A stretch of 64,000 nucleotides of DNA, from assembly GCF_010727945.1 (NCBI RefSeq), contig NZ_AP022569.1, forward strand, positions 4,960,001 through 5,024,000. Reading direction: 5' to 3'. Shown one piece after another: positions 50,897-59,456 of this stretch. Source of the stretch: Mycobacterium cookii. GTDB taxonomy: Bacteria; Actinomycetota; Actinomycetes; Mycobacteriales; Mycobacteriaceae. A program made the position numbers and the translations under genes. Under the pieces are notes generated by a model. That model made no database searches. It was not told where the DNA came from and saw only the letters and a program-made list of their open reading frames with translations. Each line of letters opens with the position of its first letter. Position 1 is the first letter of the stretch.

Positions 50897-51586
50897 TCAA
50901 TCGCCCGGCTCGTTGCCTACTGCTGCGCCGAGACTTCTCAAGAGGAAGTCAACGAGCGGGTCCTCGAGTTCACCGAGCCGGTCAATGCGACCGGTCATGA
51001 CACGGCGGTAGATGAGTTCTTGGCAACCGCCGATCAGGGCAACGTAATAGTCGAAGGATCGGGGCGTCGACGTCGAGGAACGAGATTCATGGGTCTCAAC
51101 TACGGAACAGATCATCGATGCCAACTCATCGAGGAGCCGGTTTCGGAGTTCGACTGTGTTGGGCCCGGCAGTGGCCAACTCCAGGCCCCATGCCCGGGTG
51201 AACTCGGGCTCGGACATGCAGATCGCGAGGTGTTGGCGAACGATCGCGCGCAACGCGGCGGGCAGATCACCCGTCGATTCGCGGTCTGCGGCGGCCGCCA
51301 GGAGCGGGTGGACGATGTCGCGTCCCATCTCTACGGCGGCGATGAGGCACTCGAGCTTGCCGGCGAACTGTCGATAGAACGCGGCGCGCGAAATGCGGGC
51401 ACGACTGACAATGTCGCCCACCGTGACCGCGTGGTAGCCGAGTTCCGCGGTCGCCGACATCATCGCTCGGAGGATGCGCTCTCGTTGACCCAGGGCCACG
51501 TCCACGGAGGGCAGACGTCCGCGACCGCGTGGCAACCCGGCCGCGTCGGGGGGATGCGATCCAGCAAGTCGGCTCATCGCGGGCAT
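50897..51586 (-). CDS. TetR-family regulator divergent from a P450
   Basis: This 229-residue protein begins with a loose Gly/Pro/Arg-rich leader (PPDAAGLPRGRGRLPS). The HTH is at about residues 55-74 (RARISRAAFYRQFAGKLECL), and the ligand domain contains GGCQELIYRRVMTG. A second ATG three codons in is possible. The gene is divergent from the P450 at 51665, with an inverted repeat between them, so it is the obvious regulator of that P450. Confidence 0.85.
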   Translation of the reverse strand: MPAMSRLAGSHPPDAAGLPRGRGRLPSVDVALGQRERILRAMMSATAELGYHAVTVGDIVSRARISRAAFYRQFAGKLECLIAAVEMGRDIVHPLLAAAADRESTGDLPAALRAIVRQHLAICMSEPEFTRAWGLELATAGPNTVELRNRLLDELASMICSVVETHESRSSTSTPRSFDYYVALIGGCQELIYRRVMTGRIDRLGELEDPLVDFLLRSLGAAVGNEPGD

Positions 51587-51624
51587 CGTACGCCTGTTGT
51601 GCAGGCGCCATCTGCGGAGTTATC

Positions 51625-51652
51625 TTCAAAAGAACCAGGGTGTTTTTTTGAA
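51625..51652. promoter_or_regulatory. Inverted repeat between TetR and P450 genes
   Basis: TTCAAAAGAAC (51625-51635) and GTTTTTTTGAA (51642-51652) are reverse complements at 10 of 11 positions with a six-base spacer. The AT-rich site ends 12 bp before the P450 GTG and would overlap its promoter or ribosome-binding region. Confidence 0.68.
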
Positions 51653-51664
51653 TGGAGGATTGGT

Positions 51665-53044
51665 GTGGGTGCTCATGCGGTCGACAACGCCCTCGGTGGC
51701 GTAGAACCAGAAAAATTGACGACGCTCGACTCCCTGCCACGGCCGCCCATCCACTCTCTTTTTGGCTGGGGGGTGTTCTGGACCATGCCGGAGGTCGCGC
51801 GTCGACACATGGCGAAGCTCGGAGAACGCGTAGTCGTCGATATCCCATTCATGCCGACCATGGTCTTCACCACGTCGGTCCAAGATGCGCGCGCGATCTT
51901 CTTGGAGCGAGGCGGTGCTCTGGAGTTCAACGACGCCCTGCGACGACTCTCCCCGCACGAACGAGTTCTCGGCAAGGATCTGATCGACGCATTCGGCGGC
52001 GGTCAGCATGACCAGGTCCGCCGTCTCGTCATGCCGGCATTCAAGGGCAGAGCCCTTCGAGGCTATGAGCGCGCAATGGTCGAGGCCACCCGCATGCGAC
52101 TCGAGACGTGGGAGCTTGACAAGCCTGTCAGCTTCTACCGATTGATGAAGGACTTGGCGCGTGACGTGATCATGTCGGTCGTCTTCGGTGTGACTGAACC
52201 CGAGCGCCGAGCTGCCCTGGAGGACGCGTTGATCGAGTTGGACACTGCTATCGGCTCGGCCGGGATGATGGGGCGTTATTTCGCATCGATGGTGATGAAG
52301 GGCAAGTGGCTGCCGTTTAAGGCGCTCGACGCGGCTATCGCCAAGGTCGACGAAGTCGTTGCTCGTGAGGTCGAGTTCCGGCGCGCGACGCCGGCCGAGG
52401 ACAAGGGCGAGGACTGCCTGTCGATGTTCCTAATGTTCCAGCAGCAAGACGGCGAGGACGGATTCTTCGATGACCAAATACTCAAGGCCTTCATGCGGAT
52501 GCTGTTACTTGCCGGCTACGAGACCACCGCCACAACCCTGGGGTGGGTCGCGGAACGGCTGGTGCGGCATCCAAAGGTGATGGAGAAGCTGGACGAGACC
52601 CTTGCCGTAGGCGACGAGACCTATCTCGAAGCTGTCATCGCGGAGGCCATGCGTGTCCGGCCGGCGCTCCCCATCACCATTCGAGCGGTCGAGAAAGATT
52701 GCCGTATCAACGACCTGGCGTTGCCCGCGGGCACGATCATTGTGGTCTACGTCAACGCCATTCAGAAGGCCGCACATGCCCACGCCGATCCGGAGCGATT
52801 CGACCCCGAGCGATTCGCCGAACGACGTCCTGACCCTATGCATTGGATGCCTTTCGGCGGTGGTGCCCACTTCTGTCTCGGGGCGCAATTGTCACTGATG
52901 GAGTCACGTGTACTTCTGCGAACCATCCTGGAACGGCGCCGTTTCGCACCGGACAACTCACCGGACGAGCGGCAAGTCCAGCACCGAAGCCTAATGACGC
53001 TGCCCGGGAAGGGGGCACGCGTCACATTGCTGAAGCGCGACTGA
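51665..53044 (+). CDS. Cytochrome P450
   Basis: From GTG 51665 (GGAGG five bases upstream) this gives 459 residues; an open frame further upstream is antisense to the TetR gene. The I-helix reads AGYETTATT, the ExxR is in EAMRVRPALP, PERFDPERF follows, and the heme loop is FGGGAHFCLG (397-406, ligand C404). Proline-rich start (LDSLPRPPIHSLFGWG) resembles longer, membrane-associated or fatty-acid-type P450s and differs from the 398-residue P450 at 13.8 kb. Substrate unknown; TetR control suggests an inducible one. Confidence 0.92.
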   Translation: MGAHAVDNALGGVEPEKLTTLDSLPRPPIHSLFGWGVFWTMPEVARRHMAKLGERVVVDIPFMPTMVFTTSVQDARAIFLERGGALEFNDALRRLSPHERVLGKDLIDAFGGGQHDQVRRLVMPAFKGRALRGYERAMVEATRMRLETWELDKPVSFYRLMKDLARDVIMSVVFGVTEPERRAALEDALIELDTAIGSAGMMGRYFASMVMKGKWLPFKALDAAIAKVDEVVAREVEFRRATPAEDKGEDCLSMFLMFQQQDGEDGFFDDQILKAFMRMLLLAGYETTATTLGWVAERLVRHPKVMEKLDETLAVGDETYLEAVIAEAMRVRPALPITIRAVEKDCRINDLALPAGTIIVVYVNAIQKAAHAHADPERFDPERFAERRPDPMHWMPFGGGAHFCLGAQLSLMESRVLLRTILERRRFAPDNSPDERQVQHRSLMTLPGKGARVTLLKRD

Positions 53045-53283
53045 CAAGAGAGCGTTCTGTGATGAACTGCCGCCGCGTGACGTCCATCGTTGTGCAGTGT
53101 GCCGTGTCGGACCTTTCCCGATAATTCAACGGCCCTTCTCTCCTGTGCTGCTAAGTAGTCCACGGCTAAGCCGTACGGGATTGCAGTGGCACCGTACTGG
53201 CTTGGTCGCGTCCGCTGTCGGCGACGATTCCGGCGTCGAGAAAAAGTGATCCAGTTTCGTCGCGTGCAGGGAAGGGACAGATC

Positions 53284-54588
53284 ATGGCGGGTCATCGGAG
53301 TCGCACGTCGGATACCAACGTCAGCGCACGTCGTCGTCGCGTTGCCGGTTTGGGGGCGGTCGTGGCGGCGGTGACGAGCCCGTTGGCCGCCGCGCCGCCA
53401 ACCAAGGCCGACGTGGTGGATTCGATCGTCGATCCGATCATTCAACCGTTGCAGGCGGCGATGTCAGGGGTGGTCGATGCCCTGGCAGGCGTGGATCCCA
53501 CCACGGGCCTGGATGTCGCCGCGGCGGTGGATCCGTCGGCCGGGTTGGACTTCAGCAGTGTGTTCGACCCGGGAAGTCTTGGTTTGGGGGCCGCGGCGGT
53601 GTCTCCGTCGGATGCGGCGGCGTCGGCGTGGTTTGAGCAGTTCGTCTACCTGCCGCTGCACAACAACATGGAGAACTGGATCAACAGTCCCTTCGGCGAG
53701 CAGGTCGACGGCTTGATCAACCACGCCTCGGGGCAATACCTCATCGGCAACGGCGTCGACGGAACGTGGGCCAACCCGGAGGGTGGTCCTGGTGGGCTGT
53801 TGTTCGGCGACGGCGGTGCCGGTTTCCACGATCCCACCGGCCACTTCGGCGCTCCCGGGGGCAACGCCGGAATGATCGGCAACGGCGGCGCGGGCGCCGC
53901 AGGCGGCTCAAGCGGTGGTACCGGCGGGCATGGGGGATGGCTGATGGGCATCGGCGGCCCCGGCGGTGCCGGCGGTGCCGGCGGGGACAACGGGATGGGC
54001 ATCACCGGCGGGATCGGCGGGACCGGTGGCTTCGGACCGGGCCTCGTGTTCGGCGAAGGCGGGGCGGGCGGAGCTGGCGGGTCTGGTGAGAACGGCGCTG
54101 ACGCCGGCACGGTCGGTGACGGCGGGACCGGCGGTTATGGCGGGGCCGGCGGCGACGGCGGCGACCACGCGCACGGGCTCTTCGGGATGTCCGGCCACGG
54201 CGGGGCCGGTGGCAAAGGCGGTGACGGCGGTGCGGGCGGCACCACATCGGGTAACGGCGGCGATGGCGGCCCCGGCGGCCCCGGCGGCTGGGGCACCAGG
54301 TGGTTGGAGCCCACCCCGTCCGACAACATCGGCGACGGCGGTATCGGTGGCCTCGGCGGCGACGGTGGTGCCGGCAACGGTATGGGTTACGCCGCCGGCC
54401 ATGGCGGTCAGGGCGGCTGGGGCGGGGGTGGTGCCGTCGGCGGTGATGGCGGCCCCGGTGGCGGCGGCGGTGATGGCGGCGGCGGTGCCAGTGGGGGGAT
54501 CGGCGGTGCCGGCGGCCGCGGCGGGGAGGGCCTGCTGGCCAGCGGCATCGACGGCACCCCCGGCACCCCCGGCCACAACAATGGGTGA
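53284..54588 (+). CDS. Secreted PGRS-type glycine-rich protein without a PE domain
   Basis: This 434-residue protein has a Sec-type signal (basic RRRRVAGLG, hydrophobic core, ending AAAPPTKA at about residue 42) and then the module ADVVDSIVDPIIQPLQ and SLGLGAAAVSPSD that it shares with the hydrolase at 48-49.5 kb. A GRPLI-like turn (QYLIGNGVDG, 151-160) leads into about 270 residues of GG-x repeats (GGAGG, GGDGG, GGxGG), as in PE_PGRS proteins. No PE domain is present. It is probably displayed on or released from the cell envelope. Function is unknown; the repeats may bind Ca2+ or host factors. Confidence 0.82.
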   Translation: MAGHRSRTSDTNVSARRRRVAGLGAVVAAVTSPLAAAPPTKADVVDSIVDPIIQPLQAAMSGVVDALAGVDPTTGLDVAAAVDPSAGLDFSSVFDPGSLGLGAAAVSPSDAAASAWFEQFVYLPLHNNMENWINSPFGEQVDGLINHASGQYLIGNGVDGTWANPEGGPGGLLFGDGGAGFHDPTGHFGAPGGNAGMIGNGGAGAAGGSSGGTGGHGGWLMGIGGPGGAGGAGGDNGMGITGGIGGTGGFGPGLVFGEGGAGGAGGSGENGADAGTVGDGGTGGYGGAGGDGGDHAHGLFGMSGHGGAGGKGGDGGAGGTTSGNGGDGGPGGPGGWGTRWLEPTPSDNIGDGGIGGLGGDGGAGNGMGYAAGHGGQGGWGGGGAVGGDGGPGGGGGDGGGGASGGIGGAGGRGGEGLLASGIDGTPGTPGHNNG

Positions 54589-54658
54589 AAGCTGCGGAAG
54601 CAGCGGGGTATTACGGGACGATTGTCAACAGAAGGCGCACCAGTTCTGCGTGCCGTTG

Positions 54659-56185
54659 TTAACGAGTCGCTGCGATTCCTTCGTCGCTCACGGCCGGGCC
54701 GGAGGTCGCGGTTTCGAGGAGCGACCAGTAGCTACGTTCACGCTCGGTCAGCTCGTTTGACGTGATAGCACCGAATGCGGCGGCGTCGCGCTCGAATCGG
54801 GCTGGCGCATCGGGCAGCGCGTCCGGGCCCTCGAGCCGAAAACAGCTCGGTGCCAGCGGACCGAACAGCAGGGCGCGGCGCAGGTGCGGCCAGTTGTTTA
54901 ACTGCGGCTCGACCCCGGCGGCGCGAGCGAAGGTGAGAGCCACCAGGTTCATCCGAGTTTTCTGGGACCTCCCTCGTTGCGAGCGGTAAGCGTTGATCGA
55001 CCGCCGCTGGTCGCTTTCAGATGGTGGCGGGATCGTGCCGCCCCACGTGTATGCGATCCACCTGGCCTGAAGTTCCAGTGGCACAAAGTATCCGCCCGAC
55101 TGATCCCACATGCCCATGAACGCCAGCCCGGGGAGGTCAGGGTGGAATGTGTAGCGGTCGGCGTCGAGGTGTGCAGCGCCGAGGTTGACGGCTTCCCGGA
55201 TGCTGTCACTCAGAAACGGCAGGCGCAGATTAAACCCTGTGCCGAGTACGATCCCGTCGAATTCCTCGGTATGCCCGTCGGCGAATGTCACGGTCGCATC
55301 CGCGATGGATTTCATCCAGGGACACACCGTAATTCGTCCCTCTGCCACGAGCGGCAGGTACTGCTGGTTGAGGGTGATCCCGGCGGCAAACAGTGACGGG
55401 TCGGGCGCCGGTGCGCCGTACTGCTCCGGACTTCCGCCAGCCTCGACCACGATCTCCTTCAGCTGCCGGTCGATTTCGGCCTCGGGGAGAGTCTCGCTCG
55501 CGAGGGTTCCGTATCGCGTGAAGATCCGGTGATCGGACGGGACTCCGCGGGCGAACTTCGGGAGGACGTACCTCTGTCGTCGCTGAGTTACCACAACGCG
55601 TGCTGCGCCGCTTTGGGCGAGTTCGGCGGCGATCTCGAGGGCGCTGACAGCGCATCCGGCCACGAGAACCCGCTTGCCCCGATACGGGGCGGGCCCTCTG
55701 TAGTCGTAGGTGGAGATCGCACCGGCCGAGCCTGCGAACGCGTCGAGCCCCGGCACACAAGGGATGGCGGGGGCATGAAATCTGCCATTTGCCACGACTA
55801 CTCGTTCGAAGCTCTCCTTGCAGTCGCTGTGACCGACGAGCCAGCCGGCGCCGTCGCGCTCGAGGAGGTCGACACGACTGCCGAATCGGATGCGCGACGG
55901 AAGGCCGAAGGTGTCGGCATAGCGATGCAAGTAGTCGAGAATCTCGTGGTTCGATGGATAGACGTTGTCGCTGTCGTTCTCCAGGTCGCTGAAGGCGGTC
56001 AGGATGCGACTTGTGTTGGTGTGCATGGCCGGCCAAACGCCGCTGCGCCCGACGATTCCCGTCCACTGGCCGCCCAGCGTCGGTGCTTGCTCGAAGATCG
56101 TCGGTTCGAATCCTTGCGAGAGCAGCCAGCGCGCCGCGACGAGCCCGCCGGGTCCAGCCCCGATCACGGCGACCGTTCGCGTCAT
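54659..56185 (-). CDS. Flavin-containing monooxygenase (FMO/BVMO-like)
   Basis: This 508-residue protein has the FAD motif GAGPGG (9-14) and a second dinucleotide site reading VAGCAVSALEIAAEL, in which the usual GxGxSA has Ala for the middle Gly. LGTGFN lies in the ATG-containing C-terminal motif region. QWTGIVGRSGVWPAMHTNTS places it with the FMO group that oxygenates N, S or carbonyl carbon. The canonical FxGxxxH fingerprint is not clear. It is a single gene, convergent with the PGRS gene and divergent from the deacetylase. Confidence 0.82.
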   Translation of the reverse strand: MTRTVAVIGAGPGGLVAARWLLSQGFEPTIFEQAPTLGGQWTGIVGRSGVWPAMHTNTSRILTAFSDLENDSDNVYPSNHEILDYLHRYADTFGLPSRIRFGSRVDLLERDGAGWLVGHSDCKESFERVVVANGRFHAPAIPCVPGLDAFAGSAGAISTYDYRGPAPYRGKRVLVAGCAVSALEIAAELAQSGAARVVVTQRRQRYVLPKFARGVPSDHRIFTRYGTLASETLPEAEIDRQLKEIVVEAGGSPEQYGAPAPDPSLFAAGITLNQQYLPLVAEGRITVCPWMKSIADATVTFADGHTEEFDGIVLGTGFNLRLPFLSDSIREAVNLGAAHLDADRYTFHPDLPGLAFMGMWDQSGGYFVPLELQARWIAYTWGGTIPPPSESDQRRSINAYRSQRGRSQKTRMNLVALTFARAAGVEPQLNNWPHLRRALLFGPLAPSCFRLEGPDALPDAPARFERDAAAFGAITSNELTERERSYWSLLETATSGPAVSDEGIAATR

Positions 56186-56439
56186 TGGGGAACTTTCGCA
56201 TAGCTCGGATCCACGTGCGATCTCATTTTCGGTTACATCTGCGAACGGCGCGCAGGGAGGTTCACGGTTGCGCGGTTTTCTGATGGCATGATTTACGCAT
56301 GTGTCTCAGAACGGTCGGGGATCATCTGACGTGGTGCCCATTCTTCTGACGGGTTGGCGAGAACAACGACGCCGTCGCGAGGCAGGCCTCGGGCCGCGCG
56401 TAGTGCCAACGACCCCTTTCCTCCATACGGCGTCGCGTT

Positions 56440-57288
56440 GTGTCTGAGCTGAACCGGCGCCGGTTTCTCGGGGCGCTGTCCGCCACAGTTCTTGGCGGTA
56501 TCGGCGGTATCGGCGGTATCGGCGGTATGGGCGCGCCGCGCGACGTCCTCGGTGGACCACCGCAACCTCCGACGGCCGCCGCCGCTGCCGTCACGTCACC
56601 GCCCGCAGGGGGCGGCGAGGTCGTTGCCGGCGCGAAATTGCCGCCGCCCGCGCCTATCGTGCGAGTGGCGCTGCCCGGTGGCGGCGTGCTCAGCAAGCTA
56701 CCCGGGAACGGCAATCTGTTGGCGCTGACCGTTGACGACGGCGTGAACACCGACGTAGTGCGCCTTTACACCGAATTCGCCAAAGAAACCGGCGTCCGGC
56801 TGACCTACTTCGTCAACGGCATCTACCGTTCGTGGACCGACAACCTCGCATTGCTGCGGCCTTTGGTCGAGTGCGGCCAGATTCAGCTGGGCAACCACAC
56901 CTGGTCGCATCCGAACCTGACAACGGTGCCAGCAAGTCGCGTGGCGCACGAGATCGCCCGCAACGACGAATTTTTGAAAAACACCTTCGGCGTGGACGCG
57001 CGACCGTACTTTCGGCCTCCCTACGGGAAGCACAACTCGGCCGTTGATGCGGTGGCTGCCGGTCTCGGCTACACCGCGACCACGCTGTGGTCGGGTTCGC
57101 TGTCGGATTCCACGGTGATCACCGAGGACTACATCGTTCAGATGGCCCAGCGGGCCTTCACGCCGCAGGCGATTGTGATCGGACACCTCAACCACCCGCC
57201 GGTCACCCACGTCTATGGGCAACTCCGCGATCTCATCCGCGCCCGTAACTTACGCACCGTGACCTTTGACGATGTCTTCTTCCACTAG
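56440..57288 (+). CDS. Tat-exported polysaccharide deacetylase (NodB family)
   Basis: This 282-residue protein starts at GTG. NRRRFLGALSATVLGG is a twin-arginine signal followed by a Gly-Ile repeat encoded by four copies of a nine-base unit (56494-56529), then a Pro/Ala-rich linker. The NodB domain begins LLALTVDDGVNTDVV with the catalytic Asp and metal Asp. The His pair is in GNHTWSHPNL, and FRPPYGKHN and IGHLNHPPVT complete the site. It should remove acetyl groups from cell-wall glycans outside the cytoplasm. Confidence 0.88.
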   Translation: MSELNRRRFLGALSATVLGGIGGIGGIGGMGAPRDVLGGPPQPPTAAAAAVTSPPAGGGEVVAGAKLPPPAPIVRVALPGGGVLSKLPGNGNLLALTVDDGVNTDVVRLYTEFAKETGVRLTYFVNGIYRSWTDNLALLRPLVECGQIQLGNHTWSHPNLTTVPASRVAHEIARNDEFLKNTFGVDARPYFRPPYGKHNSAVDAVAAGLGYTATTLWSGSLSDSTVITEDYIVQMAQRAFTPQAIVIGHLNHPPVTHVYGQLRDLIRARNLRTVTFDDVFFH

Positions 57289-57506
57289 GCGAGGCGTCGC
57301 CCTCGTCGCCAACCGGGGCCATGTGGACCAAGGGCGGCACCACAGCTTGTTGAGCACCCGCAGGTATCGGCCACGGTGTCTCGCGAGCTAACCGGCGGTG
57401 ACCACGGCTTTGGCGACCAACCATCACCGGCGCGCCGTCGTTTGTTTTCGTGAATTGTTGCGTACATCACACTCGAATGCTTCCGAGGACGGATACTCGA
57501 CACCAC

Positions 57507-57519
57507 TGTGTAATACACA
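57507..57519. promoter_or_regulatory. Palindrome upstream of the yrbE-mce operon
   Basis: TGTGTAATACACA has five-base arms TGTGT/ACACA around AAT and lies 58 bp before the yrbE start. FadR-type GntR regulators control some mce operons through short palindromes of this shape; no regulator gene is adjacent. Confidence 0.4.
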
Positions 57520-57576
57520 CGACAAATAAGCTGCATCTTCGCTGGGGGCCGTCACTTCGATTAGGGAGGCCTGCCA

Positions 57577-58584
57577 TTGACCGCAGGTGTACACGACGGG
57601 ACAGCGGCTGAAGCAGCGACTCAGACAGAAGGCAACGCACTCTCCAGTGTCGATGTCGATGCGTGCACCACTGCCAACGCCGATCAGGTGTTCGCTGATG
57701 CGGTGTCGACGTCCGACAGGCGAGAAGATCGCCAAGCTGTCGTCGATGCGTCGATCGGCCGTCCGGTCGTCACGATTCTCGGTAGGCCGCTCCGGTACAC
57801 CCTGCTCCAGGTCGACTCCTCGTTACAGACATTAGGTCGATTCTTCGACCTGGCCGCTGAGGCCTTCGCCTTCCTGATAACGGATTTGATCCGATTGCGC
57901 CACCCGTGGCGGGACACCATCAACCAAGCCTGGTTCATCGTCAGCGTCACGGCGATACCGGCGTTACTGGTGTCGGTCCCATTCGGAGTCATCGTGGCGG
58001 TGCAAGTTGGCAGCTTCATCCAGCAAGTTGGCGCTTCGTCGGTATCGGGTGCGGCCGGCGGCCTCGGGGTGATCCGACAGGGTGCACCGGTCGTGGCCGC
58101 GTTGCTGCTGGGCGGCGCGGCCGGTTCGGCGGTGGCCACTGATCTCGGCGCCCGCACCATTCGCGAAGAGGTCGACGCGCTGCGCGTCATGGGCACCAAC
58201 CCGGTGCGGCGGCTGGTCACCCCTCGGCTGGCAGCGATCGTGATCGTGGCGCCGGTGTTGTGCTCCTTCATCATCTTTATGGGGCTGGCGGCGGGCTATG
58301 CAATCAATGTCGGCTTCCAGTCCGGCACTCCGGGTAGCTATATCGCGTCCTTCGCGTCCTTCGCCAGCGTCGGCGATGTCGGGGTCGCCGTCCTCAAGAC
58401 CTGGCTTTTCGGCGTGATCGTCATACTCGTGGCTTGCCAGCGGGGCCTTGAGGCCAAGGGCGGCGCGCGCGGCGTGGCCGATGCGGTCAACGCCTCCGTC
58501 GTCATCGGAGTGGTCGCCGTCTTCGTTCTCAACCTGGTGATAACGCAGGGACTGTCGATGTCCATGCCGCTGAGAGTGGGCTGA
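57577..58584 (+). CDS. yrbEA: YrbEA / MlaE-type permease of an Mce transporter, with N-terminal extension
   Basis: This 335-residue membrane protein begins at TTG 57577 with GGGAGG nine bases upstream. The MlaE-type core shows TINQAWFIVSVTAIPALLVSVPFG, then GAAGSAVATDLGARTIREEVDALRVMG and four to five further helices. About 65-70 polar residues precede the usual YrbE start, longer than the roughly 255-290-residue family norm. With YrbEB it should form the inner-membrane channel of a lipid (fatty acid or sterol) importer. First gene of the operon. Confidence 0.9.
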   Translation: MTAGVHDGTAAEAATQTEGNALSSVDVDACTTANADQVFADAVSTSDRREDRQAVVDASIGRPVVTILGRPLRYTLLQVDSSLQTLGRFFDLAAEAFAFLITDLIRLRHPWRDTINQAWFIVSVTAIPALLVSVPFGVIVAVQVGSFIQQVGASSVSGAAGGLGVIRQGAPVVAALLLGGAAGSAVATDLGARTIREEVDALRVMGTNPVRRLVTPRLAAIVIVAPVLCSFIIFMGLAAGYAINVGFQSGTPGSYIASFASFASVGDVGVAVLKTWLFGVIVILVACQRGLEAKGGARGVADAVNASVVIGVVAVFVLNLVITQGLSMSMPLRVG

Positions 58585-59453
58585 TGGCCCGGGTATCAGC
58601 GCCGTCGCTGTACGTACCCATGGCTTTGCGGAGCCCATGGTGGCTCGCCGAGCGAAGTGACTCGCTTTTCCAGCGACTTGGTCACCAGGTCACCTTTCTG
58701 TCCCAGGTGCTTGGTGCGATTCCGCTGACGCTGAGGCGCTATCGGCACCAGACCGGGGTGCTGTTAGTGGACATGATGTGGGGAAACGGGTCGCTGATCG
58801 TGGGCGGCGGCACCATCGGCGTGCTGGTGTTCATGGGCGCGGCGGTCGGCGGTTCCGTAGGCGTCGAAGGGTATGGGGCCCTTGACATGGTCGGAATGGG
58901 TCCGCTGACCGGATTTGTCTCCGCGTATGCGAACACCCGGGAGATGGCGCCGATGATCGCGGGGATCGGCTTCGCGGCCCAGGCCGGGTGCCGCATGACC
59001 GCTGAGATCGGCGCCATGCGTATCTCAGAGGAAATCGACGCGTTGGAAGCCCTTGGTATTCAGTCGATCCCGTTCGTGGTCACGACCCGTGTGATCGCCG
59101 GGATGATCACCATCGTTCCGCTGTATGTAGTGACACTGGCGTTGAGCTATGTGTCGTGCGCGCTGGTCGTCAACGTGCTGCACGGGCAGTCTTCGGGCAC
59201 TTACTACCACTACTTCGACTCGTTCATCCACCCGTCCGATGTGGTGTTCTCGCTGCTCAAGGCCGTCATTTTCGTGACGTTGATCATTGCCATCCACTGC
59301 TATCAGGGCTACTACGCCGGCGGTGGTCCCGAAGGTGTTGGGCGGGCCTCGGGTCGAGCCATCCGGGCCAGCATCGTGACCGTGGTTGCCGCCGACATGG
59401 TGCTGACGCTGCTGTTCTGGGGCAACAGTCCCGGCATTCGGATATCGGGGTGA
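58584..59453 (+). CDS. yrbEB: YrbEB / MlaE-type permease
   Basis: This 289-residue second permease subunit shares one base with the end of yrbEA. It has the family EQ-loop region AGCRMTAEIGAMRISEEIDALEALGIQSIPF, which would contact an MlaF-like ATPase (MceG, encoded elsewhere in mycobacteria), and several long hydrophobic segments (VIAGMITIVPLYVVTLALSYV, VVFSLLKAVIFVTLIIAI). It pairs with YrbEA in the membrane. Confidence 0.93.
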   Translation: MARVSAPSLYVPMALRSPWWLAERSDSLFQRLGHQVTFLSQVLGAIPLTLRRYRHQTGVLLVDMMWGNGSLIVGGGTIGVLVFMGAAVGGSVGVEGYGALDMVGMGPLTGFVSAYANTREMAPMIAGIGFAAQAGCRMTAEIGAMRISEEIDALEALGIQSIPFVVTTRVIAGMITIVPLYVVTLALSYVSCALVVNVLHGQSSGTYYHYFDSFIHPSDVVFSLLKAVIFVTLIIAIHCYQGYYAGGGPEGVGRASGRAIRASIVTVVAADMVLTLLFWGNSPGIRISG

Positions 59454-59456
59454 AGC

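Noticed and set aside
50882..51664. N-terminal extension of the 51.7-kb P450 frame by 260 codons
   Set aside because: That stretch is exactly antisense to a clear TetR gene, and the GTG at 51665 has a GGAGG and opens the P450 fold.
53480..54588. Long open frames on the opposite strand and in other frames of the PGRS gene
   Set aside because: They arise from the GGC/GGN repeat composition (Ala, Arg or Pro runs) and have no starts, signals or motifs.
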